64,000 nt of DNA from RGIG6353 sp045653035. Its GTDB lineage: Bacteria > Bacillota > Clostridia > Oscillospirales > SIG627. Shown in pieces: positions 50,604 through 57,330 of the stretch. Numbering within the stretch: position 1 is the stretch's first letter; every line of letters starts with the position of its first letter. The notes under the pieces were generated by a model, which was not told the DNA's origin, searched no databases, and was given only the letters and a program-made list of their open reading frames with translations. A program made the translations under genes and the position numbers. The stretch lies in NCBI GenBank assembly GCA_045653035.1, contig JAZOLO010000021.1:62001-126000 (forward strand), written 5' to 3'.

Positions 50604-51980
50604 ATGAATTTTATCGATAAGTATTTTTTACTTGACAACGAAACAGCAAGGTGTCTTTTTTTTGACGTTGCTGAAAAACTGCCTATCTACGACTATCACT
50701 GTCACCTGAGTCCAAAGGAAATCGCCGAGGATAAGAAGTATGACAGCATTACCGAAATATGGCTTGGGGGAGACCATTACAAATGGCGCTTCATGAGGTC
50801 AATGGGTGTTGATGAAAAGTATATTACGGGTGATGCCCACCCTTATGAAAAATTTGAAAAATACTGCGAGTGCATAGGCTATGCTTTCGGTAATCCACTT
50901 TACCATTGGTCGCACCTTGAGCTTCAAAGGTATTTTGATATCCACACTCCCATATCAAAGGCTTCGGCTAAGGAGATATGGGAAAAGGCGAACAGTAAGC
51001 TTACCAGCACCTTTTCGGCACACAGGGCGATAAATGACTCAAACGTTGAGCTTATCGGTACTACTGACGACCCCTTCGACTCCCTTGAATATCATAAAAT
51101 AATAAAAGAGTCGGGAAAGCTTTCTGCAAGAGTCGTACCAACCTTCCGTCCCGACAAGTCGGTTAATATAGACGCTGCTGATTTTACGGCGTATATGGAG
51201 AAAAACCGAATATCTTCTCTCGAAGGTCTTAAAAAAGCACTCGTAGAAAGACTTGACCTGTTCTGCTCTCTCGGAAGCCGTATTTCCGACCATGGCTTCG
51301 GAGCCATTCCTTACCTTGTAAAGAGCGAGGGTGAGGTTTCAGAGATTTTTGACAAGAGAATGAGCGGAAAAGAGATAACTCCCGACCAGGCGGAAGCCTA
51401 CCGTACAAATCTTCTTCTTTTCCTTGCACGTGAGTATAAAAAGCGTGACGTTGTAATGCAGCTACACATGAGTGCTTTAAGAAACAACAATACAAGGATG
51501 TTTGAAAAGCTTGGACCCGATGCGGGCTTTGACTCTATCGGAGTATTCTCACTTGCCGAAAAGCTTTCAAGACTTATGGACACCCTTGAATACGAGGACA
51601 GCTTACCCAAGACTATTTTGTACTCACTCAACCCCGTTGATAACTATATGCTCGCCGCAATGCTTGGAAATTTTCAGGGTGACGGAATAAAGGGAAAAAT
51701 ACAGCTTGGCTCTGCATGGTGGTTCAACGACCACCTTGACGGAATGAGAGAGCAAATCAAGGCGTTGGAATCAAACGGTGCTATTGCTGCGTTTGTGGGA
51801 ATGACCACCGACAGCCGAAGCTTCCTTTCCTATCCCAGACACGAATATTTCAGAAGAATACTTTGTCAGAGAATAGGCGAAAAGGTAGAAAACGGCGAGT
51901 TCAACGGGGATAAAACAGTTCTCGATAAGCTCGTTTCAGATATTTGTATAAATAATGCAAGAAACTATTTTAATATGTAA
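50604..51980 (+). CDS. uxaC: Glucuronate isomerase
   Basis: A 458-aa amidohydrolase-fold enzyme that turns D-glucuronate into D-fructuronate and D-galacturonate into D-tagaturonate. The signature PIYDYHCHLSPKEIAEDK (metal-binding HCH, near residue 25) and the GTTDDPFDSLEYH block are present. QLHMSALRNNNTRMFEKLGPDAGFDS near 300 and YNPxDN-like LNPVDNYM near 345 also fit. TAAGGAG precedes the ATG. It is followed after 11 bases by the fructuronate reductase-like gene. No mannonate dehydratase or kdg genes are in the window. Confidence 0.97.
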   Translation: MNFIDKYFLLDNETARCLFFDVAEKLPIYDYHCHLSPKEIAEDKKYDSITEIWLGGDHYKWRFMRSMGVDEKYITGDAHPYEKFEKYCECIGYAFGNPLYHWSHLELQRYFDIHTPISKASAKEIWEKANSKLTSTFSAHRAINDSNVELIGTTDDPFDSLEYHKIIKESGKLSARVVPTFRPDKSVNIDAADFTAYMEKNRISSLEGLKKALVERLDLFCSLGSRISDHGFGAIPYLVKSEGEVSEIFDKRMSGKEITPDQAEAYRTNLLLFLAREYKKRDVVMQLHMSALRNNNTRMFEKLGPDAGFDSIGVFSLAEKLSRLMDTLEYEDSLPKTILYSLNPVDNYMLAAMLGNFQGDGIKGKIQLGSAWWFNDHLDGMREQIKALESNGAIAAFVGMTTDSRSFLSYPRHEYFRRILCQRIGEKVENGEFNGDKTVLDKLVSDICINNARNYFNM

Positions 51981-51991
51981 AAAGGAGAAAT

Positions 51992-52855
51992 ATGAAAATG
52001 AAGCTTCCATTCAACATTGATTTAAGAGGAAAGACCGCAGTAGTAACGGGTGGCGGCGGAGTTCTTTGCTCCATGTTTGCTGAGGCACTTGCAAAGTGCG
52101 GTGCTAAGGTCGCCATTCTCGACCTGCGACTTGAAGCGGCAAAAGCGGCGGCTGATAAGATAACAGCCTTCGGCGGACTTGCCAAGGGCTACGAGTGCAA
52201 CGTTCTTAAAACCGACTCCGTAAAGAGTGCGAGAGATGCGATACTCCGCGACTTCGGTAGCTGTGATATCCTTATAAACGGTGCAGGCGGAAATAATCCC
52301 CGCGGTACTACCACAAAGGAATACCTTTTCCCCGAGGACTTAAAGAAGACCGAGGAGGAGATAAAGACCTTCTTCGACCTTGACCCCGAGGGCGTTGAGT
52401 TTGTATTTAATCTTAATTTCCTCGGCACTCTTATTCCCACACAGGTTTTTGCACGTGATATGGCTGAAAAGGGTAACGGCAACATTATAAACATTTCTTC
52501 CATGAACGCATTTTGCCCACTTACAAAGATTCCTGCATATTCGGGAGCAAAGGCGGCTATTTCCAACTTTACACAGTGGCTTGCGGTTCATTTCTCAAAG
52601 GTTGGCATCAGAGTCAACGCTATAGCACCGGGCTTTTTCGTTACCGACCAGAACAGAGCCCTTCTCTTTGACGAAAGCGGTAAGGCAACCCCCAGAACTG
52701 AAAAAATTCTCGCTGCAACTCCCATGTCAAGATTTGGTGAGTCTGAGGAGCTTGTAGGAACTCTTCTTTTCCTTGCCTCAGACGATGCATCGGGCTTTGT
52801 TGACGGAACGGTTATCCCTGTTGACGGCGGCTTTAATGCGTACTCGGGAGTGTAA
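51992..52855 (+). CDS. uxuB: SDR-type fructuronate/mannonate oxidoreductase
   Basis: A 287-aa short-chain dehydrogenase. NAD(P)-binding motif VVTGGGGVLCSMFAEALA (near residue 16), NINGAG-like ILINGAGGNNPRGT, catalytic SSMNAFCPLTKIPAYSGAKAA (Ser-x-Tyr-x3-Lys), and a C-terminal FVDGTVIPVDGGFNAYSGV. In Firmicutes this SDR replaces the long-chain UxuB and reduces fructuronate to mannonate; the link to uxaC supports it. AAAGGAG precedes the ATG. A small gene follows with overlapping SD. Confidence 0.88.
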   Translation: MKMKLPFNIDLRGKTAVVTGGGGVLCSMFAEALAKCGAKVAILDLRLEAAKAAADKITAFGGLAKGYECNVLKTDSVKSARDAILRDFGSCDILINGAGGNNPRGTTTKEYLFPEDLKKTEEEIKTFFDLDPEGVEFVFNLNFLGTLIPTQVFARDMAEKGNGNIINISSMNAFCPLTKIPAYSGAKAAISNFTQWLAVHFSKVGIRVNAIAPGFFVTDQNRALLFDESGKATPRTEKILAATPMSRFGESEELVGTLLFLASDDASGFVDGTVIPVDGGFNAYSGV

Positions 52856-52859
52856 TGTT

Positions 52860-53018
52860 ATGAAAGAAGAGATAATGAGCATTTGTCAAGGTCTTAGTAT
52901 TGAGGTATACGAGACTCCCGAAATTGAGGCATTTCTCTTTGAAGAAGACGACGTTATCACCACCAGCGGACTTATCGAAACTCCTGTAATTCCGCTTAAA
53001 TCAAGAAACATTTGGTAA
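52860..53018 (+). CDS. Small acidic protein with DDVITTSG motif (52 aa)
   Basis: MKEEIMSICQGLSIEVYETP opens a 52-residue protein that continues with EIEAFLFEEDDVITTSGLIE. GGGAG (52846-52850) sits at a good distance from the ATG and lies within the last codons of uxuB, so it is coupled. The pattern Y-x-x-P-E-I-E... E-x-D-D-V-I-T-T-S-G recurs, from memory, in many small uncharacterised proteins of gut Clostridia. No family function is known to me. It ends just before a bidirectional terminator. Confidence 0.6.
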   Translation: MKEEIMSICQGLSIEVYETPEIEAFLFEEDDVITTSGLIETPVIPLKSRNIW

Positions 53019-53027
53019 ATTTAGAGT

Positions 53028-53065
53028 AAAAACAAACTGCAATGATTTCATTGCAGTTTGTTTTT
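53028..53065. terminator. Bidirectional terminator
   Basis: AAAAACAAACTGCAATGA and its complement form a long perfect stem with A and T runs on both sides, between the convergent small gene and the radical SAM gene. Confidence 0.9.
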
Positions 53066-54013
53066 TATCATTATCCTTTTTTTAAACTCTTTTTCAAGCT
53101 TTTTTACGTTTTCTCTTTTTTGCCCGATGTACTGGGACAAAAGCGTCGGGGGTGCGAAAAACGTGTCGGTATCGTTCTTTTCAAAAAACTCACGCATTTC
53201 AAGAAGTCTTACTCTTGCAAGTATCATTTCGCCAAGTGCATCTCGGTATTCTCCTGCCACCACCTTGTCGGTGTGCAGTCCCTCGGAGGACTGAAGCCCG
53301 ATGCGAATGACCTGAACTTCGCTTTTTTCAAAAACTCTGTATACAGATGCTCCTCTCTCCACCGTTTCTTCAAGGTCGGGGGGAGTGTAGTCGCCCTCAA
53401 GGAAAAGCCTTTCAAGCTCTGTGTCCTTGAAGGTGACTGTCGGGTAAATTCTCGCACTGTCAGCACCGCACCGCACAATTTCCTCGGCGGTGAATATTTC
53501 GTCCTCTGGGGTCGCACCATACATTCCCGTCATCATCTGACCCGTTAGTGAAAATCCCCGCTCCACAATTTTTTTCATGGCAAGGAGTGAGGTGTCGGCG
53601 GTGTGACCTCGTCGGTTCAGAGTCAGTACCCTGTCATTTATCGACTGTATGCCAAGCTCAATGTTCTTGACGCCTTTTTCCTTTAAGATGCCAAGTATTT
53701 CGTCGTCAATATAGTCGGGGCGTGTCGAAAGCCTTATCGACGAAACCGCACCCTTTTCGATATAGCCCTTTGCAATATCGAGAAGCCTTACCATAAGAGC
53801 TCTTTCTATTCCTGTAAAGCTTCCACCGAAAAACGCTATCTGTACCTCTCCCTCAAAATCACAAAGTGTTTCAAGGGCGGTGTCTATCTCACCCTTTACA
53901 AGAGACTCGTCAAAATCACTTTTCCCCGAAATGGTCCTCTGATTGCAGAAAACACAGTCGTTAGGACAGCCGACGTGAGGCACGAAAACAGGTATATTTG
54001 CATGGCGTTTCAA
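53048..54013 (-). CDS. Radical SAM protein (Elp3/YhcC-like)
   Basis: A 321-aa radical SAM enzyme. The cluster motif is HVGCPNDCVFCNQRTISG (C-x3-C-x2-C, near residue 16), followed by FFGGSFTGI and the IELGIQSINDRVL strand motifs typical of the Elp3/coproporphyrinogen-type subgroup. Function not defined; tRNA modification is one option for relatives. Start is a TTG (54013), with GAGAG upstream; the nearby ATG is out of frame. It is 4 bases after cysS, so it belongs to the cys transcript. Confidence 0.82.
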   Translation of the reverse strand: MKRHANIPVFVPHVGCPNDCVFCNQRTISGKSDFDESLVKGEIDTALETLCDFEGEVQIAFFGGSFTGIERALMVRLLDIAKGYIEKGAVSSIRLSTRPDYIDDEILGILKEKGVKNIELGIQSINDRVLTLNRRGHTADTSLLAMKKIVERGFSLTGQMMTGMYGATPEDEIFTAEEIVRCGADSARIYPTVTFKDTELERLFLEGDYTPPDLEETVERGASVYRVFEKSEVQVIRIGLQSSEGLHTDKVVAGEYRDALGEMILARVRLLEMREFFEKNDTDTFFAPPTLLSQYIGQKRENVKKLEKEFKKRIMIKNKLQ

Positions 54014-54017
54014 TTTT

Positions 54018-55409
54018 TTACGCTCTCTTCCACTTAGTGCCGTCCTTGGTGTCTTCGAGAATGATTCCGCGGTTTTTAAGCTCCTCTCTTATCTCGTCGG
54101 CACGTGCATAGTTCTTTTCCTTTTTAGCGTTTGCTCTTTCCTCAATGAGTGCCTCAATCTCTGCCGCCTCGTCCTCGTTTTCCTCGGGAAGAAGGAAGCC
54201 CATAAGACCTACAAGCTCACGGTAGATAGCGTAAATCGCTTCAGCATCAGCCTTTGTAAGGCTTTCTGCAAGAAGTGTATTTATAGCTCTTATCATTTCA
54301 AATATTGCCGAAATGCCGTCGGCGGTATTGAAATCATCGTCCATAGCTTCGATGAACTTGTCGCGGTAAACCGAAAGTCCGTCAATTTCCGCTTTTTTAG
54401 TTATATCTCCCTCTGCACCGTTCTTTACTGCATACTTTATTGCGTTTTCGCAGTTGTACATACGTTCAAGAGAAGCCTTTGACTGCTCGAGTATCTCTGC
54501 CGAGAAGTTTATGGGACTTCTGTACTGTGCGGATACAAGGAAAAATCTGATTGCAGGATATCCGTATTTTGCCGCCGCATCTCTTACTGTAAAGAAGTTG
54601 CCAAGAGATTTTGACATCTTCTTGTTGTCAACGTTTATATAGCCGTTGTGGATAAATGCACGGCAGAAGGGAACGCCGAACGCCGCCTCCGACTGTGCCA
54701 CCTCGTTTTCGTGGTGAGGGAAGGTAAGGTCCTGTCCGCCTCCGTGAAGGTCGATAGTCTTGCCGAGATATTTATCTACCATTGCAGAGCATTCAATATG
54801 CCAACCGGGTCTGCCACGGCCCCAAGGGGATTCCCAGTAGGGCTCACCCTCCTTGTAGGCTTTCCAGAGTGCGAAGTCGAGAGGGTCACGCTTTACGTCG
54901 TTTACGTCAATTCTCGCACCGCTTTCAAGGTCGTCAACGTCAAAACCGCCGAGCCTTCCGTAGCCCTTGAATTTTCTTGCCGCAAAGTAAACGTCGCCGT
55001 TATCGGCAGGGTATGCATAGCCCTTTTCGATAAGTATTTCGATTATCTTTATAATCTCGTCCATGTTTTCGGTAGCCTTGGGATGGAAGGTGGCGGGAGT
55101 GATGCCAAGTCCTTTTGCATCTGTGAAGTATTCGGCGATGTACTTGTCGGCAACCTCTTTAACCGTAATGCCCTCCTCGTTCGCTCTCTTTATCATCTTG
55201 TCGTCAATGTCGGTAAAGTTCTGAACGAAGGTAACCTTGTTTCCCCTGTATTCAAGGTAACGGCGGAGAAGGTCGAATACAACGAAGCATCTTGCGTTAC
55301 CTACGTGGAAAAAGTTGTAAACCGTAGGACCGCAGGCGTACATTCTGACGGTGTTGTCCTTGAACTCCATTTCTTCTTTTTGTTTTGTGATAGAATTGTA
55401 AAATTTCAT
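54018..55409 (-). CDS. cysS: Cysteinyl-tRNA synthetase
   Basis: A 463-aa class I synthetase. HIGH-type motif FFHVGNARCFVVFDLL, with zinc cysteine in YACGPTVY upstream. The KMSKS loop is KKMSKSLGNFFTV (near residue 270). CSAMVDKYLG and the HGGGQDLTFPHHENEVAQSEA block give the other zinc ligands. The ATG at 55409 has AAAGGAGAT upstream; the ORF extends to 55496 but those residues come from a repeat hairpin. It follows cysE in the same direction, behind a cysteine T-box. Confidence 0.97.
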   Translation of the reverse strand: MKFYNSITKQKEEMEFKDNTVRMYACGPTVYNFFHVGNARCFVVFDLLRRYLEYRGNKVTFVQNFTDIDDKMIKRANEEGITVKEVADKYIAEYFTDAKGLGITPATFHPKATENMDEIIKIIEILIEKGYAYPADNGDVYFAARKFKGYGRLGGFDVDDLESGARIDVNDVKRDPLDFALWKAYKEGEPYWESPWGRGRPGWHIECSAMVDKYLGKTIDLHGGGQDLTFPHHENEVAQSEAAFGVPFCRAFIHNGYINVDNKKMSKSLGNFFTVRDAAAKYGYPAIRFFLVSAQYRSPINFSAEILEQSKASLERMYNCENAIKYAVKNGAEGDITKKAEIDGLSVYRDKFIEAMDDDFNTADGISAIFEMIRAINTLLAESLTKADAEAIYAIYRELVGLMGFLLPEENEDEAAEIEALIEERANAKKEKNYARADEIREELKNRGIILEDTKDGTKWKRA

Positions 55410-55425
55410 ATTTATCTCCTTTTTT

Positions 55426-55449
55426 AAGCTTGACCTTTTGGTTTTTTTA
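55426..55449 (-). repeat. Short repeat before the cysS SD (copy C)
   Basis: The minus strand reads ACCAAAAGGTCAAGCTT, 16 of 17 positions equal to the 24-bp repeats at 56229 and 56483. All three lie just before a ribosome-binding site or in the cysE leader. Confidence 0.6.
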
Positions 55450-55450
55450 T

Positions 55451-55577
55451 GAGAGAAAACTTTTTGAAAAAAGTTTTCTCTCATACTCTCTTTCAAAAAT
55501 TTTAATAGTTAAAAAATTTTATTATAGTTTTCGTGGGGGTACAAGGGGGAGTGCTTTTGTAAAAAGCATTACCCCTT
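55451..55577. repeat. Composite palindromic repeat between cysE and cysS
   Basis: It holds a 15-bp-arm hairpin (GAGAGAAAACTTTTT..., 55451-55482), AT-rich spacer, the bridge TTATAGTTTTCGTGGGGG and the palindrome GGGGGAGTGCTTTT...AAAAGCATTACCCC (55545-55574). Neither hairpin has a T run on the minus strand, so read-through from cysE to cysS is possible. Confidence 0.75.
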
Positions 55578-55584
55578 GAAAAGA

Positions 55585-56214
55585 TTATCTATTATTTATT
55601 TTTTCAAGTTCTTTCTTTAATCTGTCGATTTCTGCCTGTAACTTGCAAAGCTCTTGGGAAACAGGGTCGGGAATATGAACTTGGTCAAGGTCGAGGGTTC
55701 TCTCGCCGCCGATTTTAACAACCCTTGCAGGAGAGCCAACCGCCGTTGAGTCGGGTGGAATTTCAGAAAGCACTACCGAGCCTGCCGCAATCTTTGCACG
55801 GTCACCCACCTTAAAGGGACCGAGCACCTTAGCACCCGCACCTACAAGCACGTTGTTTCCAAGGGTGGGGTGACGTTTTCCCGTATCCTTGCCCGTACCG
55901 CCAAGGGTTACTCCCTGATAGAGCGTACATTCGTCACCAATCTCGGCAGTCTCACCGATAACAACTCCTGCACCGTGGTCGATGAAAAGACCGCGTCCGA
56001 TGGTAGCACCGGGATGTATCTCAATGCCCGTGAAAAATCTGCCAAGCTGAGATATAAGACGAGCTATGAAAAACATATTATAAACGTAGAAGAAATGTGC
56101 TATTCTGTAATATATAAGTGCGTGAAATCCCGAATACAGAAAGAATATTTCAAAAACGTTTCTCGCCGCAGGGTCGCGGGATTTTATTGATTTTAAATCT
56201 TCTATAATTTTCAT
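55585..56214 (-). CDS. cysE: Serine O-acetyltransferase
   Basis: A 209-aa left-handed beta-helix acetyltransferase making O-acetyl-L-serine, the precursor of cysteine. Hexapeptide repeats run from about 65 to 165. Conserved text includes EIHPGATIGRGLFIDHGAGVVIGETAEIGDECTLYQGVTLGGTG and KRHPTLGNNVLVGAGAKVLG. It is the short Gram-positive form lacking the long N-terminal helical domain. AAGGAGGT precedes the ATG. A T-box leader about 300 bases upstream should make expression respond to uncharged tRNA-Cys. Confidence 0.96.
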   Translation of the reverse strand: MKIIEDLKSIKSRDPAARNVFEIFFLYSGFHALIYYRIAHFFYVYNMFFIARLISQLGRFFTGIEIHPGATIGRGLFIDHGAGVVIGETAEIGDECTLYQGVTLGGTGKDTGKRHPTLGNNVLVGAGAKVLGPFKVGDRAKIAAGSVVLSEIPPDSTAVGSPARVVKIGGERTLDLDQVHIPDPVSQELCKLQAEIDRLKKELEKINNR

Positions 56215-56228
56215 AGTACCTCCTTGGA

Positions 56229-56252
56229 AAGCTCGACCTTTTGGTTAAAACC
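56229..56252 (-). repeat. 24-bp direct repeat in the cysE leader (copy A)
   Basis: Plus-strand AAGCTCGACCTTTTGGTTAA..., identical for 24 bp to 56483-56506. It lies immediately before the cysE SD. Confidence 0.85.
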
Positions 56253-56482
56253 CAAAATGAAATATTTTAGGTTTTACGCAATAACACTTTCAAAAAAGAA
56301 AGTGCTAACAAAGAGTGGTCAAGCTATTGTTTTTTCTAATGTAGAAAGTCGTTTTCGGCTTTCTTTTTATTATTTGGGATTTCATTTTCTTCGCGTGTTG
56401 CTCGGACTGCTGTACAGAGTACAGCGACGCCGTCGCACTCCGCGATTTTACCTCAAAATCTCATCGCTTTTAGTGTGAGCAG
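56253..56482. other. Mini-hairpin-rich segment between the 24-bp repeats
   Basis: A 230-bp non-coding segment with several small perfect stems: CACTTTC/GAAAGTG (56285-56304), GCTGTAC/GTACAGC (56409-56425), GCGACG/CGTCGC (56424-56436) and GATTTT/AAAATC (56444-56460). Framed by direct repeats, it looks like an insertion or a structured extension of the leader. Confidence 0.55.
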
Positions 56483-56506
56483 AAGCTCGACCTTTTGGTT
56501 AAAACC
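56483..56506 (-). repeat. 24-bp direct repeat in the cysE leader (copy B)
   Basis: Exact second copy of 56229-56252, 254 bp away, lying just downstream of the T-box terminator. Confidence 0.85.
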
Positions 56507-56512
56507 AATTAA

Positions 56513-56534
56513 ATGCATTCTGCATTTTGCATAA
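56513..56534 (-). repeat. AATGCA-type repeat, copy D
   Basis: Minus strand reads ATGCAAAATGCAGAATGCAT, the same short motif series as at 56779, 57217 and 61703. Confidence 0.5.
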
Positions 56535-56733
56535 AAAAACGCCTCTTGATTTCTCAAGAGGCGCTGTTTTGCGCGGTTCCACTCTTACTTTTTGCTCTTT
56601 CACTTTCACCTTGAAGGTGTATAGACCGCACTTTCACGAAAATTCAGCTTAAATGCTCACACCCGCCGCATTCTCTCTGGAAGCTCTTTTTCTCGTTACT
56701 CTTGTCCTCTCCAAAGTAAAGTATATTAAATTC
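56531..56733 (-). ncRNA. Cysteine T-box riboswitch leader
   Basis: The minus-strand leader of cysE. The T-box sequence AAGAGTGGAACCGCGC (56571-56586) is the antiterminator core that pairs with the tRNA acceptor end. A terminator follows: CGCCTCTTGA and its complement (56540-56563) with seven T. Upstream, stem I features include AGAGAG and GGTGTGAGC (56660s-56670s). A TGC codon in AAAGTGCGG (about 56628-56636) can serve as specifier for Cys, agreeing with cysE-cysS downstream. Specifier placement is inference. Confidence 0.88.
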
Positions 56734-56739
56734 ACGCCT

Positions 56740-56768
56740 ATTCTAACACACTTTTTTTATTCCGTCAA
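56740..56768 (-). promoter_or_regulatory. T-box/cysE promoter
   Basis: Minus strand TTGACG (56763-56768), 17 bp, TAGAAT (56740-56745). It puts the RNA start near 56733. Confidence 0.75.
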
Positions 56769-57163
56769 GAGTGAGTGTTAATAATGCATAATGCATAATG
56801 CAAAATGCATGATTTCGGAAGCTTTTGCGTTGCAAAATCAGTTTAGTTTATTGAGCTTCAGACAAGGAAAACCCCTTTTCCGTTACGATTTTCCGTAAAA
56901 AAGACCGTCTGAAAAAACACAAGATATAGTGTTTTGCTTTGGGTAAAATCTTGAAAATTCCCCAAAACAGTGATGCTGAACAACGAAATTAAGAAAAGGG
57001 GCATAAAAAATTTTAGCAAGTTGCTTAAAAACACACGTTTAAAACTCAAAATATTAAGCATATTGCATAAACAGTTTACTAAAAAACATAAATCGTTAAA
57101 AGAATTTTCAAAAAAACGGCAGAGTTTTTGCCGAAAATCCCCGAAAACAGGAGAAAGGGGAAT
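56769..57163. other. Non-coding AT-rich stretch with AATGCA repeat
   Basis: About 400 bp between divergent promoters. It starts with copy A of the AATGCA repeat (56779-56818). The rest is A-rich with short dyads, such as GGCAGAG...TTTTTGCC near 57119-57132. Two short ORFs here lack SD and good composition. No RNA gene was recognised. Confidence 0.4.
56779..56818 (+). repeat. AATGCA-type repeat, copy A
   Basis: Three and a half tandem 7-9-base units (AATGCAT) ending in GATTTCGG. Related copies end in the same TTTCGG at 57258 and, reversed, at 61703. Confidence 0.6.
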
Positions 57164-57207
57164 TTGCTTTATTTTTCGTTTTTTGGTATAATACCCACAC
57201 TAGTGTG
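57164..57207 (+). promoter_or_regulatory. Promoter of the M23 peptidase gene with operator-like palindrome
   Basis: TTGCTT (57164-57169), 17 bp, TATAAT (57187-57192). The perfect palindrome CACACTAGTGTG (57196-57207) covers the start site, a typical repressor position. The leader then runs about 130 bases to the start codon. Confidence 0.7.
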
Positions 57208-57216
57208 AGTTAGTAT

Positions 57217-57258
57217 GTAATAAATGCAGAATGCGGAATGTATAATGCATAGTTTCGG
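57217..57258 (+). repeat. AATGCA-type repeat, copy B
   Basis: AAATGCAGAATGCGGAATG... ending ATGCATAGTTTCGG; same order as copy A, in the M23 leader. Confidence 0.55.
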
Positions 57259-57330
57259 TTAATTTTGCTTTGCAAGATTTTCCTTACCTATTACTTCTTC
57301 ACTATTACTTATTACTTGAAGGAAAGCGGG

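Noticed and set aside
53042..53548. 168-codon open frame on the plus strand
   Set aside because: Opposite the radical SAM gene; starts in the terminator and has no SD.
54648..55427. 259-codon open frame on the plus strand
   Set aside because: Antisense to cysS, whose motifs are unambiguous. No SD and odd composition.
55451..55482. Intrinsic terminator between cysE and cysS
   Set aside because: The stem is strong but no T run follows on the minus strand, and cysS lacks an obvious promoter of its own, so read-through is more likely.
56970..57191. Lys-rich 73-codon frame before the M23 promoter
   Set aside because: AT-rich DNA gives Lys/Phe/Asn by chance; no SD, and it overlaps the promoter.
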